Shown here: piece by piece, positions 32,922 to 41,621 of the stretch | Layout: every line of letters begins with the position of its first letter | Numbering within the stretch: position 1 is the first letter of the stretch | Assembly (NCBI GenBank): GCA_902790375.1 | Contig: CADARY010000018.1 | Coordinates: forward strand, 58,741 to 122,740 | Length of the DNA: 64,000 nucleotides | Reading direction: 5' to 3' | Source: Oscillospiraceae bacterium | GTDB taxonomy: Bacteria > Bacillota > Clostridia > Oscillospirales > Oscillospiraceae | Made by a program: the position numbers and the translations under genes | Notes under the pieces: generated by a model | Told to the model about the DNA's origin: nothing | Databases searched by the model: none | The model's input: the letters and a program-made list of their open reading frames with translations, nothing else

Positions 32922-33728
32922 ATGGATACACGGCCCATCGGAGTGTACGATTCCGGCGTGGGAGGTCTGACCGGGCTGCGGGCGTTGATGCGTATGCTGC
33001 CGGATGAGAATTATCTCTACTTTTCGGATTCCGGGCGCATGCCCTACGGCCCGCGGCCGCTCGGGGATCTGCGCCGCATCGCCGTGCAGGACATGGATTA
33101 CCTGGCCTCCTTCGGCGTCAAGGCCATTCTCGCCGCCTGCGGCACTATCTCCAGCGCGGCGAAGGAAGAGATCGGCGCCTATCCCATCCCCGCCTTCGGC
33201 GTGCTGACCCCCGCGCTCGACGCCATGGCGGCCGTCCCGGGGGACGGACCTCTCGCCGTGCTCGCCACGGCGGCGAGCATCAGGAGCGGGGAATTTACCG
33301 AAGCGCTCCGGAAAAAGTGCGGCATGTGCCGGGAGATCGTGGGCGTTTCCTGCCCGGAGTTTGCTCCGCTCATCGAGTCCGGCCGCATCCGCCGCAGCGA
33401 CCCCGCAGTGCAGGAGTGCGTTCAGCGCGCCCTCAAGCCTGTCCGGGGGATAAAATTTGACGCGATTCTGCTCGGCTGCACCCACTACGGCTTTATTGAG
33501 GACGCTATCCGGGACTGTCTCGGAGAGGACGTGAAGCTCATGTCCGCCGCAGACTGCGGAGCCCGGGCGCTGCGGGACTATCTGGCGGCGCACGAGCTCA
33601 CCGGCGGAGAGCGCCATGCGCCGCGTTATTTCGTCAGCGGCGATACGAGCGCCTTTGAGGCCTTTGCCGAACCCTATTTACAAGCGGGCCCCGTTCATGC
33701 AGAACAGGCCCCGATCATGGAGATTTGA
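32922..33728 (+). CDS. murI: Glutamate racemase (Asp/Glu racemase family)
   Basis: 268 residues. MurI makes D-glutamate for peptidoglycan. The start block IGVYDSGVGGLTGLRAL with Asp10 and the Cys pair (Cys73 in AACGTISS, Cys186 in LGCTHYGF) are the expected acid/base residues. The first block reads ACGT where most MurI have ACNT, a variant worth noting. The length is normal. It is followed after one base by the YwiB-like gene and then argS, so it is part of a plus-strand operon. A TATAGTATAG element near 32881 may be its -10. Confidence 0.88.
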   Translation: MDTRPIGVYDSGVGGLTGLRALMRMLPDENYLYFSDSGRMPYGPRPLGDLRRIAVQDMDYLASFGVKAILAACGTISSAAKEEIGAYPIPAFGVLTPALDAMAAVPGDGPLAVLATAASIRSGEFTEALRKKCGMCREIVGVSCPEFAPLIESGRIRRSDPAVQECVQRALKPVRGIKFDAILLGCTHYGFIEDAIRDCLGEDVKLMSAADCGARALRDYLAAHELTGGERHAPRYFVSGDTSAFEAFAEPYLQAGPVHAEQAPIMEI

Positions 33729-33729
33729 T

Positions 33730-34182
33730 ATGACAAAAAAAGATGTTGTGATTTATATCCGCAGCCTCTACGGCTACGGCGAGGAGGAAGAGGATTCCAT
33801 CGACTTCACCACCGACGGGCTCTATACCTTTGACGGGAACACCGCCTCCCTGACCTATCAGGAGAGCGAGGTCACCGGCATGGAGGGCACCGAGACGAAC
33901 GTAGTGGTGAGCGCGGACAAGGTGGTCGTCGACCGCAACGGCACCGTCACGAGCCGCATGGTCTTCCAGCCGGGGGCCAAGCACGCCTTCCTCTACGATA
34001 CGCCGGTGGGCTCAGCCACCATGCACATGAATACCCGCGGTCTCTCCAGCCGCTTCAACGAACACGGCGGCCATGTTGAGATCGACTATGTGCTTGATAT
34101 GGAGCATGCTTTCGTCAGCCGCAACCGTTTTAAGCTCACGGTGAAAGAACAGAAAAAGATGGAGGACAGAAGCAATGGCTAA
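33730..34182 (+). CDS. DUF1934 / YwiB-like protein
   Basis: 150 residues, predicted beta-barrel (calycin-like) protein. The family marks are the start KKDVVIYIRSLYGYGEEEEDSIDF, here split by acidic residues, then LTYQESEVTGMEGTETNV and the C-terminal HGGHVEIDYVLDMEHAF. In B. subtilis ywiB lies next to argS, and the same order is seen here: the last 8 bases overlap the argS start. The function is unknown. Confidence 0.85.
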   Translation: MTKKDVVIYIRSLYGYGEEEEDSIDFTTDGLYTFDGNTASLTYQESEVTGMEGTETNVVVSADKVVVDRNGTVTSRMVFQPGAKHAFLYDTPVGSATMHMNTRGLSSRFNEHGGHVEIDYVLDMEHAFVSRNRFKLTVKEQKKMEDRSNG

Positions 34183-35914
34183 TATGATCCAGAACGCGAA
34201 GGACAGCATCGACGCCCTGCTGCAGGCCGCCTGCGTGAAGGCGGCTGAGAAGGGACAGCTCCCCGCAGGGGCCGTTCTCAGCGGAACGGTCGAGATCCCG
34301 AAGGATACCCAGAACGGCGACTTCGCCGCGAACCACGCCATGACCGGGGCCCGCGCCCTGCACATGGCCCCCCGCAAAATCGCGGAAGCGCTGGCAGAGA
34401 ATCTGGACCTCTCGGGAAGCTGGTTTTCCTCCGTGGAGGTGGCCGGCCCCGGCTTCATCAACTTCCGCCTGGCTCCCTCCTGGTATGCGGACGTTCTGAA
34501 GACCGTCGCAGAGGAAGGGGAGGATTACGGCCGCGTGGACGAGGGCCACGGGAAAACGCTGATGGTGGAGTTTGTCTCCGCCAATCCCACGGGGCCCATG
34601 CACATGGGCAACGCCCGCGGCGGCGTGCTGGGCGATGCGCTGGCAAGCGTTCTGGACCGGGCAGGCTACAGGGTCTGGCGCGAGTTCTACGTCAACGACG
34701 CCGGCAACCAGATCGAAAAGTTTGCCTCCTCCATCGACGCCCGCTACCGCCAGCTCATTCTGGGGGAGGACGCGGTGCAGTTTCCCGAGGACGGCTATCA
34801 GGGCGAGGATATCAAGGAGCTGGCCGCAGCCTTTCGCGGCGAATACGGCGACAGCTACCTTGACAAGGATGTCGAGACCCGCCACGCGGACATGGCAAAG
34901 TTCGGCCTTGAGCGGAACATCCCCAGGATGCAGGCCGACCTCAGGCGCTACGGCGTGAACTACGACCAGTGGTTCTTTGAAAGCTCGCTGCACGAAAGCG
35001 GCTTTGTGGCCGACACGGTGGCAAAGCTTGCCGAGCGGGGCTACACCTATGAAAAGGACGGGGCTCTCTGGCTCAAGACCGCGCAGATCCTGACAGAGAA
35101 GCTGCTGCAGGCCGGCAGAAAGCCGGAGGAGATCGAGAAGCTCGAGCTCAAGGACGACGTTCTGAAAAGGGCCAACGGCTTCTACACCTATTTTGCCGCC
35201 GACATCGCCTATCATCGCAACAAGCTGGAGACGCGCGGCTTTGACTATGCGGTCAATGTCTGGGGCGCGGATCACCACGGCCATGTCGCCCGTCTCACCG
35301 GCGCGCTGGACGCCCTGGGTCTCGACGGGGAGCACCGCCTGCACATCGTGCTGATGCAGCTTGTCAAGCTCATGAGCGGCGGCCAGGAGGTGCGCATGTC
35401 CAAGCGCACCGGCAAGGCCATCTCTCTCACGAACCTGCTGGACGATATCCCGGTGGACTCCGCCCGCTACTTCTTCAACTCCCGGCCCGAGTCGGCCGTG
35501 CTCTTCGATCTGGAGCTTGCCCAGCGCCAGGATAACGAAAACCCCGTTTACTACGTCCAGTACGCCCACGCGCGCATCTGCACGCTGATCGCGAACCTCG
35601 CCGCGGAGGGCCACGCCCTGCCCGCGCACGCCGATGCGGAAAGGCTCTCCGACGAGACGGAGAAGGAGCTCATCAAGCAGCTCGCCGCCCTGCCGGAGGA
35701 GATCCGCCTGTCTGCGAGAGACTACGACCCCAGCCGCATCAACAAGTATGTGACGGAGCTGGCCGGGCGTTTCCACCGCTTCTACACGGTCTGCCGCATC
35801 AAGGATGCCGAGCCCGGCCTGCTGGAAGCGCGCCTCAAGCTCTGCGACTGCGTGCGCCGGGTCATTGCGATTTCGCTGGCCATCATCGGCGCCTCCGCTC
35901 CGGAGAAAATGTAA
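34175..35914 (+). CDS. argS: Arginyl-tRNA synthetase
   Basis: 579 residues, class I synthetase for Arg. An N-terminal Add-1 domain (about 1-115) is followed by the catalytic core with VEFVSANPTGPMHMGNARGG (HIGH motif from His143) and, in place of KMSKS, RMSKR (407-411) in VRMSKRTGKAISL. The C-terminal DALR anticodon domain begins near YYVQYAHARICTL. GGAGG precedes ATG 34175, which lies inside the end of the ywiB-like gene, so translation is coupled. Confidence 0.96.
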   Translation: MANMIQNAKDSIDALLQAACVKAAEKGQLPAGAVLSGTVEIPKDTQNGDFAANHAMTGARALHMAPRKIAEALAENLDLSGSWFSSVEVAGPGFINFRLAPSWYADVLKTVAEEGEDYGRVDEGHGKTLMVEFVSANPTGPMHMGNARGGVLGDALASVLDRAGYRVWREFYVNDAGNQIEKFASSIDARYRQLILGEDAVQFPEDGYQGEDIKELAAAFRGEYGDSYLDKDVETRHADMAKFGLERNIPRMQADLRRYGVNYDQWFFESSLHESGFVADTVAKLAERGYTYEKDGALWLKTAQILTEKLLQAGRKPEEIEKLELKDDVLKRANGFYTYFAADIAYHRNKLETRGFDYAVNVWGADHHGHVARLTGALDALGLDGEHRLHIVLMQLVKLMSGGQEVRMSKRTGKAISLTNLLDDIPVDSARYFFNSRPESAVLFDLELAQRQDNENPVYYVQYAHARICTLIANLAAEGHALPAHADAERLSDETEKELIKQLAALPEEIRLSARDYDPSRINKYVTELAGRFHRFYTVCRIKDAEPGLLEARLKLCDCVRRVIAISLAIIGASAPEKM

Positions 35915-35927
35915 GCCCTGCCTGCAA

Positions 35928-35961
35928 AAATTCGGCGGCCCAAACGGGCCGCCGCTGTGTT
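35928..35961. terminator. Bidirectional terminator
   Basis: Nine-bp stem CGGCGGCCC / GGGCCGCCG with loop AAAC. AAAAATT on the left gives a T-run for the minus strand; TGTGTTTT is on the right. It lies between convergent genes. Confidence 0.75.
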
Positions 35962-36729
35962 TTAAAAGAGCTCCATCAGGAAGGGCAGCACGTGCAGGGC
36001 CGTGCCGATGATGAGCCAGATTTTGGCCGAGTTCAGGAGCCGGTATTTCATGGCCCCGTCCATGGTCTTGCGGGCTTTGATGGTTTTGACAAGACCGACG
36101 ATGCCGCAGACACTGCAAAACGACGTGAGGATAATGCTCCAGATCAGCATCAGCGTCTCGTCGGGCGTTTTCTTCTGCTGCTCCGGCGGGGTGCGGGACA
36201 TGGTGTAGTCGTGCGGCAGCTCCGTCTGGCGGTCCGTGCTCTGCTGAGAGCTGTAGTGGACCTGGCCGCCGCGGGCAGGGCCGTGATATTCGGCGTCAGG
36301 CCGCTCGTAATCACGGTCCTCCGTCTTGTTGGCGACCTCTCCGGCATTCGGGGCCGCTGCCTGCGCCGGGTCCGGCGCGGCGGTTTCTGCGGCTGCGTTT
36401 GCTGCGGCGGCTGCACTGCTTTTTTTCAGAGAATCCGGCTCCAGGGTGAGCTCCGGCATCTTGTCGGCCTGTTTCGGCTCCGGGGCAGGCGCGGCGGCCG
36501 TCGCGGCAGATCCGGAACCCCAGAGGTCCGGCTCCAGCGTCAGCTCCGGCACCTTCTCCTCCTTTCTGGGCTTCGGGCCCGGTACGGCTTTGTTCAGCGC
36601 GGGGTCCTTCTTCCGGCGTTCGTCCCCGGTATACACGGGCTCGCGCGGCAGGTTGAGCTGTGCGCCGCATTCGCCGCAGAAGCGCTGGCCCTCCTCGATC
36701 GGGGTGCCGCAGTTGGGACAGGTTTTCAT
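35962..36729 (-). CDS. Zinc-ribbon protein with C-terminal CD225-like membrane hairpin
   Basis: 255 residues. An N-terminal zinc ribbon (CPNCGTPIEEGQRFCGECG, residues 4-22) is followed by a long low-complexity Ala/Pro/Glu linker containing a near-repeat (VPELTLEPD and MPELTLEPD). Two membrane helices at the end (about 190-215 and 230-250; LMLIWSIILTSFCSVCGIVG and IWLIIGTALHVLP) resemble CD225/DUF4190-type membrane domains. The function is unknown; zinc-ribbon plus membrane proteins of this type are common in Clostridia. Last gene of the ymdB-yhaO-yhaN operon. Confidence 0.78.
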   Translation of the reverse strand: MKTCPNCGTPIEEGQRFCGECGAQLNLPREPVYTGDERRKKDPALNKAVPGPKPRKEEKVPELTLEPDLWGSGSAATAAAPAPEPKQADKMPELTLEPDSLKKSSAAAAANAAAETAAPDPAQAAAPNAGEVANKTEDRDYERPDAEYHGPARGGQVHYSSQQSTDRQTELPHDYTMSRTPPEQQKKTPDETLMLIWSIILTSFCSVCGIVGLVKTIKARKTMDGAMKYRLLNSAKIWLIIGTALHVLPFLMELF

Positions 36730-36756
36730 TGAGATCGCCTCCTTTGTTGATTGCCG

Positions 36757-37257
36757 TCAGCTCATGGACGGAATGAAAAGCTCATGGTTTGGCGCAAGGA
36801 ACGCAAAGCCCGGGAGATTGCGCAGCAGCCAGAAGCTCAGAATCAGCACCAGCGCCGTGCGCCCCGCCCAGGCGGGAAGCACGGGCTTTTTTAATGCAAG
36901 CCCCGGGAACACAAAGCGCAGATACTCCCACAGCAGGAGAACGCCGCAGGGCAGGCCCAGCAGAAACAGCAGCGGGTTATAGCCCATCGCCTCCAGGGGA
37001 TGCCCGCGCAGCAGGGCGATCGCCGCCCGCCCGGACCCGCAGCCGGGACAGTAAAGCCCCGTCAGCTCCCGAAACAGGCAGCAGAGACCGCCGCCATGCA
37101 GCAGCCAGCGGCAGCCGAGAAAGACGAAGAGCGGCGCGCCGAGCCCGACGGCGAGCCTTGCAGGGCGCGAAGCGGAGCCGTTACCCGATCCATCCCCGGT
37201 GGGGCGCTCTTTACTCTCCGCTCTCTCCATTTTCACCGCTCTCTCCATTCTCTTCAC
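36757..37257 (-). CDS. DUF2752 membrane protein
   Basis: About 150-166 residues depending on start. The DUF2752 signature LTGLYCPGCGSGRAAIALLRG is clear and is followed by two or three membrane helices. Possible starts are GTG 37257 (AGGTGA 4 bases upstream), ATG 37248 and ATG 37230; the last two lie in the two copies of a tandem 18-base repeat, so the true start is uncertain. All overlap the 3' end of the yhaN-like gene. The function is unknown. Confidence 0.75.
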   Translation of the reverse strand: MKRMERAVKMERAESKERPTGDGSGNGSASRPARLAVGLGAPLFVFLGCRWLLHGGGLCCLFRELTGLYCPGCGSGRAAIALLRGHPLEAMGYNPLLFLLGLPCGVLLLWEYLRFVFPGLALKKPVLPAWAGRTALVLILSFWLLRNLPGFAFLAPNHELFIPSMS

Positions 37258-39250
37258 TCTTCACCTGCTCTTCCGTGTCCGCATTCTCCGCAATTGCCGG
37301 GGCGGGCGCTTGCGCCGCCGTTTCCTCGTGCGCGGGCAGGGCGTTGTCCTGGCGGCGGCAGCTGAAGAGGATGACCTGCCGCTCCCTGGCGATCTCGCCC
37401 AGCAGCTTCATCGCCTGCTCAAGCCGTTCCTCGTCCAGGTTCACCAGCGCGTCGTCCAGGATCAGGGGGCAGGGCTCTCCCTCCGGGAGGGCCAGCTCGC
37501 ACACGGCCAGACGCACGGCGAGGTACATGATGTCCAGCGTTCCGGCGCTCAGATACTCCGCGCTGTGGGAGACGGCATCGTCGCTCACCCGCGTCATGGC
37601 GGAGAAGTCCCGGTTGATGAGCACGTCGGAATAGCGCCCGCCGGTGACCGCCGACATGTATCCGGAGGCCACGCGCCCCAGCTCCGGCGAGAAGCGGCGC
37701 TGGATCTCCTCGTCCGCGTCCTGCAGGGTGTCGAGCGCGAGGGCAATGGCGTCGTATTCATCGCTGAGCTCTTCATATTCGTTTTTCATATAGGTGAGGG
37801 AGCTCGAGAGCACGAGCGGGTCGCCCATGGCGGCAAGGCGGCCGTTGGCGTTGGCGAGCTGCCGCGACAGCGCCTCGATCTCCGCCCGCCCCGCGGCGAG
37901 CTGCCGCGTGAGCCGGGCAGCCTCAGAGCTGCCGTCGGTGAAGTCCAGTTCCTTCAGCGCTGTCTCCTCCACCTCATTGAGCTCGCCCCGGGCGCTTTCA
38001 AAATTCCTGCGGCATGCCCGTTCGGTCTGCTCGGCCTGGAGCATGCGCTGCCAGAGGGCGCGGTGCTCTTCGAGCGCCTCCCGTATTTCCGAGGCCGACT
38101 GGGCATGGTATTTTTCCAGCAATTGCTGGCGCTGGCTTCGCGCCGCCTCCTGCTGCCGGTGGTCCCGGCTGAAGCGGAAGAGGAAGAAGATTGCCGCCGC
38201 GCACAGGATGCCCGCTGCAACGATCCATGCGATGTTCTGGTAATTGGCGTACAGGGCCGCCGCTGCCATGGCCAGGGCCACGAACAGCACCGTGAGCAGG
38301 ACGCTTGCCGATTTGGTCGATTCCACGCGCAGATTCGAGAGTGTTTCCAGATCCGCGGCGGTGTCCGCCTCCAGACGCTCCGGCGGCTGGAGGCCGAAGC
38401 GGTCGTGCCGCAGCTCCTCCCGGATCTGGGAGAGGCTTTCCATGGCCTCGTCGTGGGCCGCGGAGCTCTCCTCCATGCTGCTGCGGCTTTGGTTGAGGCG
38501 GTCCAGCGCCTCACGGCGCTGCCGCTTGCGGGCCTCGGCCACCTGCAGCTCCAGCTTTTCGCATTCTGCCTGGCGCTGGTCCAGCCGATCCTCCAGCTCC
38601 TCCACATTCTGGATGGAGCTGCTCATCTCCTCCAGGCGGCGCTGGGTATCGTCCATCTTCCCCTCCAGCGCCGGCAGCAGCCCCTTGCGGTTATAGCGCC
38701 GCCGCCGCTGCCAGGCGCGCAGCCTGGCGTCCGCCTCGGAGTAGGAGCACTCCTCCTCTCCGGTGGTGACGATGGCACTGATGCGCTTTTCAAGCTCCGG
38801 GCTCCCCGTGACCCCGACGCCCCCCTGGGCGATAAAGGCGCTGCGGCGGAACACGTCCTTGCTGACGCCGGTCAGCATTTCCCCGGCGTTCTGGCCGGTT
38901 AGACCTTTGACCGGGATATTGGTGCCGGTATACACGGCGGAAAACTCCTGCATGGGGCCGTTTTTGCCCTTGGTGCGGCGGGAGATGGTGATGTCGCAGC
39001 GGTCTGCCACGAGGTCCATGCTGCCCTCCATCGGGGCGCCGGACCAGGGGGCATAGCGCAGCTTGTCCGGCAGATAGCCGGCCCGCACCCGCTCGGAGCT
39101 GTCTATTCCGTAGAGCATGGCCTGGATGAAGGCGCACCAGGTGGATTTGCCGCTCTCGTTGGGGGCGTAGATCACGTTGAGCCCGTCACGAAAGCTGAGG
39201 CTCTCGTTCTCCAGCTTCCCGAAGGAGGCCGTACATTTACGGATCATCAT
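37211..39250 (-). CDS. yhaN: YhaN-like AAA/SMC-type ATPase with membrane hairpin
   Basis: 679 residues. The N-terminal Walker A is APNESGKST (about 29-37) after GLNVIY. Long coiled coils surround two adjacent membrane helices (about 318-362: VLLTVLFVALAMAAAALY and IAWIVAAGILCAAAIFFLF). The C-terminal ABC signature LSAGTLDIMYLAVR and Walker B LILDDALVNLDE complete the ATPase. The architecture fits YhaN, partner of the YhaO nuclease, in the Rad50/SbcC class. ATG 39250 overlaps the nuclease gene by 14 bases and has AGGAGG about 10 bases upstream. The tail repeats ENGESG twice. Confidence 0.85.
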   Translation of the reverse strand: MMIRKCTASFGKLENESLSFRDGLNVIYAPNESGKSTWCAFIQAMLYGIDSSERVRAGYLPDKLRYAPWSGAPMEGSMDLVADRCDITISRRTKGKNGPMQEFSAVYTGTNIPVKGLTGQNAGEMLTGVSKDVFRRSAFIAQGGVGVTGSPELEKRISAIVTTGEEECSYSEADARLRAWQRRRRYNRKGLLPALEGKMDDTQRRLEEMSSSIQNVEELEDRLDQRQAECEKLELQVAEARKRQRREALDRLNQSRSSMEESSAAHDEAMESLSQIREELRHDRFGLQPPERLEADTAADLETLSNLRVESTKSASVLLTVLFVALAMAAAALYANYQNIAWIVAAGILCAAAIFFLFRFSRDHRQQEAARSQRQQLLEKYHAQSASEIREALEEHRALWQRMLQAEQTERACRRNFESARGELNEVEETALKELDFTDGSSEAARLTRQLAAGRAEIEALSRQLANANGRLAAMGDPLVLSSSLTYMKNEYEELSDEYDAIALALDTLQDADEEIQRRFSPELGRVASGYMSAVTGGRYSDVLINRDFSAMTRVSDDAVSHSAEYLSAGTLDIMYLAVRLAVCELALPEGEPCPLILDDALVNLDEERLEQAMKLLGEIARERQVILFSCRRQDNALPAHEETAAQAPAPAIAENADTEEQVKSEENGESGENGESGE

Positions 39251-40358
39251 GTCGGACCGCCTCCTCTCTTCTGTCCAGCGCGGCCAGACCCCAGCGGGCC
39301 GCCTGCTCGATGGCGCGCCGCCCGGCCTCGTCGGGAGCTTCGTCATATTTCCTGCGCAGCTTTTTCAGGAACAGGCCGCGCAGGGTGTCGTCCCCGGCCT
39401 TTTCCCAGAGGCTGCGGCGGATGCGCGTCTCGTCCCGCAGCTGCAGCTCAAAAAACAGCTCGCTGAGATTGACGCGCAGGCGGTTTAAGTCCGGGGCCTC
39501 GTCCGTCTCCCCGGTGAGAGTGACGCGGTAGATGTCCCGCACCGTCTCGTCCGGCAGCAGGGTGTGCACGGCGAGCAGGGGGTCCGCTCCCGTTACGTCC
39601 ACGCGCAGCTCCTCATAGCGGCGCAGGGCGATGCAGCGCGTCTCCAATTGGCAGGCGCCGCTGTCCGAGAGGGTAACGAGGTTCACGCTCTTCTCTCCGG
39701 TCTCGTCAAAGCCCCGCCCCTCGGGGCAGCCGGGCCAGGAATACCAGGTGTCACCCGCGCGCAGGAGGCCGCTTGCCTTGTGGATGTGCCCGAGGGCCAC
39801 ATAGTCCATGCCGCACTCGCGCAGCTCCTGCTCCGTGATGGGGTTATAGGGCGAGTCCTGCCGGGCGCACAGCTCCCCGTGCAGGACCAGAAGGTTCCTG
39901 ACGCCGTACACCCGCTCGGCATGGTAGCCGCTGAGCAGGGGGCCGCTGCGCTTTTCGTTGAAGGCCGCGCCGTAGACCCTGAGGCCCAGGGCGGGCAGCT
40001 CCATCCCGCGGATGCGGTTTTCGGTGAAAAGGTAGACGTTCCCCGGCAGCTCCAGCCGCGTCCATGGGGACTTCTCCGTATAGAAATCGTGGTTGCCGGG
40101 CGCGATGAACACCGGCGCGCCCATCCCGGCGAGGCAGCGGCAGAGCTCCTCCCCGGTCTCGAAATAGCTGTGGTCGCTGTCCAGCAGGTCGCCCGCCAGG
40201 AGCACAAGCTGCACCCGCTCCTGCCGCGCAAGCTCGGAGAGCCTGGACAAAAGCGCGCGCTGCTCCTCCCGTCTGAGGGCGGCCTTGCCTGCCGGCAGCC
40301 CCTCAAAGGGGGAGTCCAGGTGCAGGTCGGCCGCGTGCAGAATCCGAATCTCGCTCAT
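39237..40358 (-). CDS. yhaO: YhaO-like DNA repair metallophosphoesterase
   Basis: 373 residues. SbcD/Mre11-type phosphoesterase blocks in order: LHAADLHLDSPF, LLAGDLLDSDHSYF, APGNHDFYT and YVALGHIHKASG, which supply the two-metal site. The protein should be a nuclease acting with the YhaN-like ATPase encoded immediately downstream. Its ATG overlaps the ymdB stop (ATGA, 40355-40358). A DNA-end or damage role is taken from the family, not shown here. Confidence 0.87.
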   Translation of the reverse strand: MSEIRILHAADLHLDSPFEGLPAGKAALRREEQRALLSRLSELARQERVQLVLLAGDLLDSDHSYFETGEELCRCLAGMGAPVFIAPGNHDFYTEKSPWTRLELPGNVYLFTENRIRGMELPALGLRVYGAAFNEKRSGPLLSGYHAERVYGVRNLLVLHGELCARQDSPYNPITEQELRECGMDYVALGHIHKASGLLRAGDTWYSWPGCPEGRGFDETGEKSVNLVTLSDSGACQLETRCIALRRYEELRVDVTGADPLLAVHTLLPDETVRDIYRVTLTGETDEAPDLNRLRVNLSELFFELQLRDETRIRRSLWEKAGDDTLRGLFLKKLRRKYDEAPDEAGRRAIEQAARWGLAALDRREEAVRHDDP

Positions 40359-41128
40359 TTCAGTCTGACCCCCTCGGCCTTCAGGCAGCGGCCGGTGTCG
40401 CTCTCGATTTCGAAAACGCAGCCCTCCAGCTTGCTCGGGCCCTTGGCGGATTCATAGCGCCTTGGCGGGTCGCCCAGGAATTTGCCGATACTCTGCTCCG
40501 GGTCGATGCCGAGAACCGAGTGCACGGCTCCGGTCATGCCGAGGTCGCTGATATAGCCCGTGCCCTTGGGCAGCACCTCGGCGTCCGAGGTCTGCACATG
40601 GGTGTGGGTGCCCCAGACGGCGCTGGCCTTCCCATCGAGCAGGAAGCCCATGGCGCGCTTTTCGCTGGTCCCCTCGGCATGGAAGTCCACCAGGATGATC
40701 TTCTCCTGGATCTCCGCCATATAGCCGTCGGCGATGACGAAGGGGTTGTCGGTATTGCTGTCCAGGGTAAAGCGGCCCATCAGGTTCAGGACGCACACGT
40801 CCCCGAAGTCCCGGTGATAGAGCGCGATGCCGCGGCCCGGGCACTGGGGGCCGAAGTTTGCCGGGCGCAGGATGCGCGTGCGCTCGGCGAGGTAGGGCTG
40901 CATCTCCGTGCGGGTCCAGGTGTGGTTGCCGAGGGTGATGACGTCGGCTCCGGCGCGGAAAATGAGATCCGCCTGCTTGGGTGTGATGCCCACCACATTG
41001 GCGTTCTCGCCGTTTACCACGGTGAAGGCGATGTCGTTTTCCTTTTGAAAGGGCTTGAGCCGCTTCTCCAGACAGTCCAGTCCCGGCTGTCCGCAGACAT
41101 CCCCTACCGCCAGTATTTTCACGATCAT
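40355..41128 (-). CDS. ymdB: YmdB-type metallophosphoesterase
   Basis: 257 residues, matching the TIGR00282/YmdB family from end to end: ILAVGDVCGQPGL, VVNGENANVVGITP, VITLGNHTWTRTEM, VDFHAEGTSEKRAM and WGTHTHVQTSDAEVLPKGTG. YmdB hydrolyses 2',3'-cyclic nucleotides and affects biofilm and motility decisions in B. subtilis. First gene of a five-gene minus-strand operon; GGAGG lies 9 bases before ATG 41128. A long inverted repeat (41164-41233) is in its upstream region. Confidence 0.93.
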   Translation of the reverse strand: MIVKILAVGDVCGQPGLDCLEKRLKPFQKENDIAFTVVNGENANVVGITPKQADLIFRAGADVITLGNHTWTRTEMQPYLAERTRILRPANFGPQCPGRGIALYHRDFGDVCVLNLMGRFTLDSNTDNPFVIADGYMAEIQEKIILVDFHAEGTSEKRAMGFLLDGKASAVWGTHTHVQTSDAEVLPKGTGYISDLGMTGAVHSVLGIDPEQSIGKFLGDPPRRYESAKGPSKLEGCVFEIESDTGRCLKAEGVRLK

Positions 41129-41163
41129 GACAAAACCCTCCCGGCATGCAGAATCCTTGATTT

Positions 41164-41233
41164 TATTATTAATTCGGCAATCAATAGCCGAAAATCTCTT
41201 GCAGAAACGTAAGAAATTGCCGAATTAATAATA
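41164..41233. repeat. Perfect 18-bp inverted repeat upstream of ymdB
   Basis: TATTATTAATTCGGCAAT (41164-41181) and its exact complement (41216-41233) enclose 34 bases. The AT-rich arms cover the likely ymdB promoter, so it may be an operator or a small non-coding repeat. Confidence 0.7.
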
Positions 41234-41287
41234 GCCATGTTTTTCGGTTGCCCCGCCAGGGGCGAGAAAAATGGCATATTATAATCT

Positions 41288-41343
41288 TAATACTCCGGCT
41301 GTACAGCCCTATGGCATGGAGATATTTCATTGCCGGAGTATTA
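41288..41343 (+). repeat. 12-bp inverted repeat upstream of small membrane gene
   Basis: TAATACTCCGGC (41288-41299) and GCCGGAGTATTA (41332-41343) are exact complements, with GGCTGTACAGCC as an inner palindrome. TTTTA follows. This could act as a weak terminator or attenuator, or a small RNA hairpin, before the 41421 gene. Confidence 0.6.
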
Positions 41344-41420
41344 TTTTACCACAAATTGCATGGGAACAGCAAGGCCTTTGCGCACATACTGATAGTATCT
41401 TCATGAAGGAGGCTTTTTTG

Positions 41421-41588
41421 ATGAACAAGCGCAATTTTTATGTGGGCATGGGACTGGGCCTTGCGGTCGGCGGCGCGGCAATGTTCGCCATGCGCCCGAA
41501 GAAGAGCGGCGTCAAGACCGTGGTGGGCCGCACGCTCAAAACCATGGGCGAGGCGGCGGACGCCGTTTCGGATCTGATGGGCTGGTAA
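41421..41588 (+). CDS. Small membrane-associated protein, 55 residues
   Basis: MNKRNFYVGMGLGLAVGGAA is a basic N-terminus plus one glycine/alanine-rich helix; the remainder is basic and amphipathic (VVGRTLKTMGEAADAVSDLM). It resembles small YtxH-type proteins, but the match is loose. A strong AAGGAGG site lies 8 bases before the ATG, and a terminator follows immediately, which supports a real single-gene unit. Confidence 0.75.
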   Translation: MNKRNFYVGMGLGLAVGGAAMFAMRPKKSGVKTVVGRTLKTMGEAADAVSDLMGW

Positions 41589-41592
41589 AACC

Positions 41593-41621
41593 TGCAGGGG
41601 CGGCCGCATGGCCGCCCCTGT
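41593..41621. terminator. Terminator between convergent genes
   Basis: Stem CAGGGGCGGCC / GGCCGCCCCTG with loop GCAT, then TTTAAT; serves the 41421 gene and possibly the convergent HAD gene. Confidence 0.8.
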
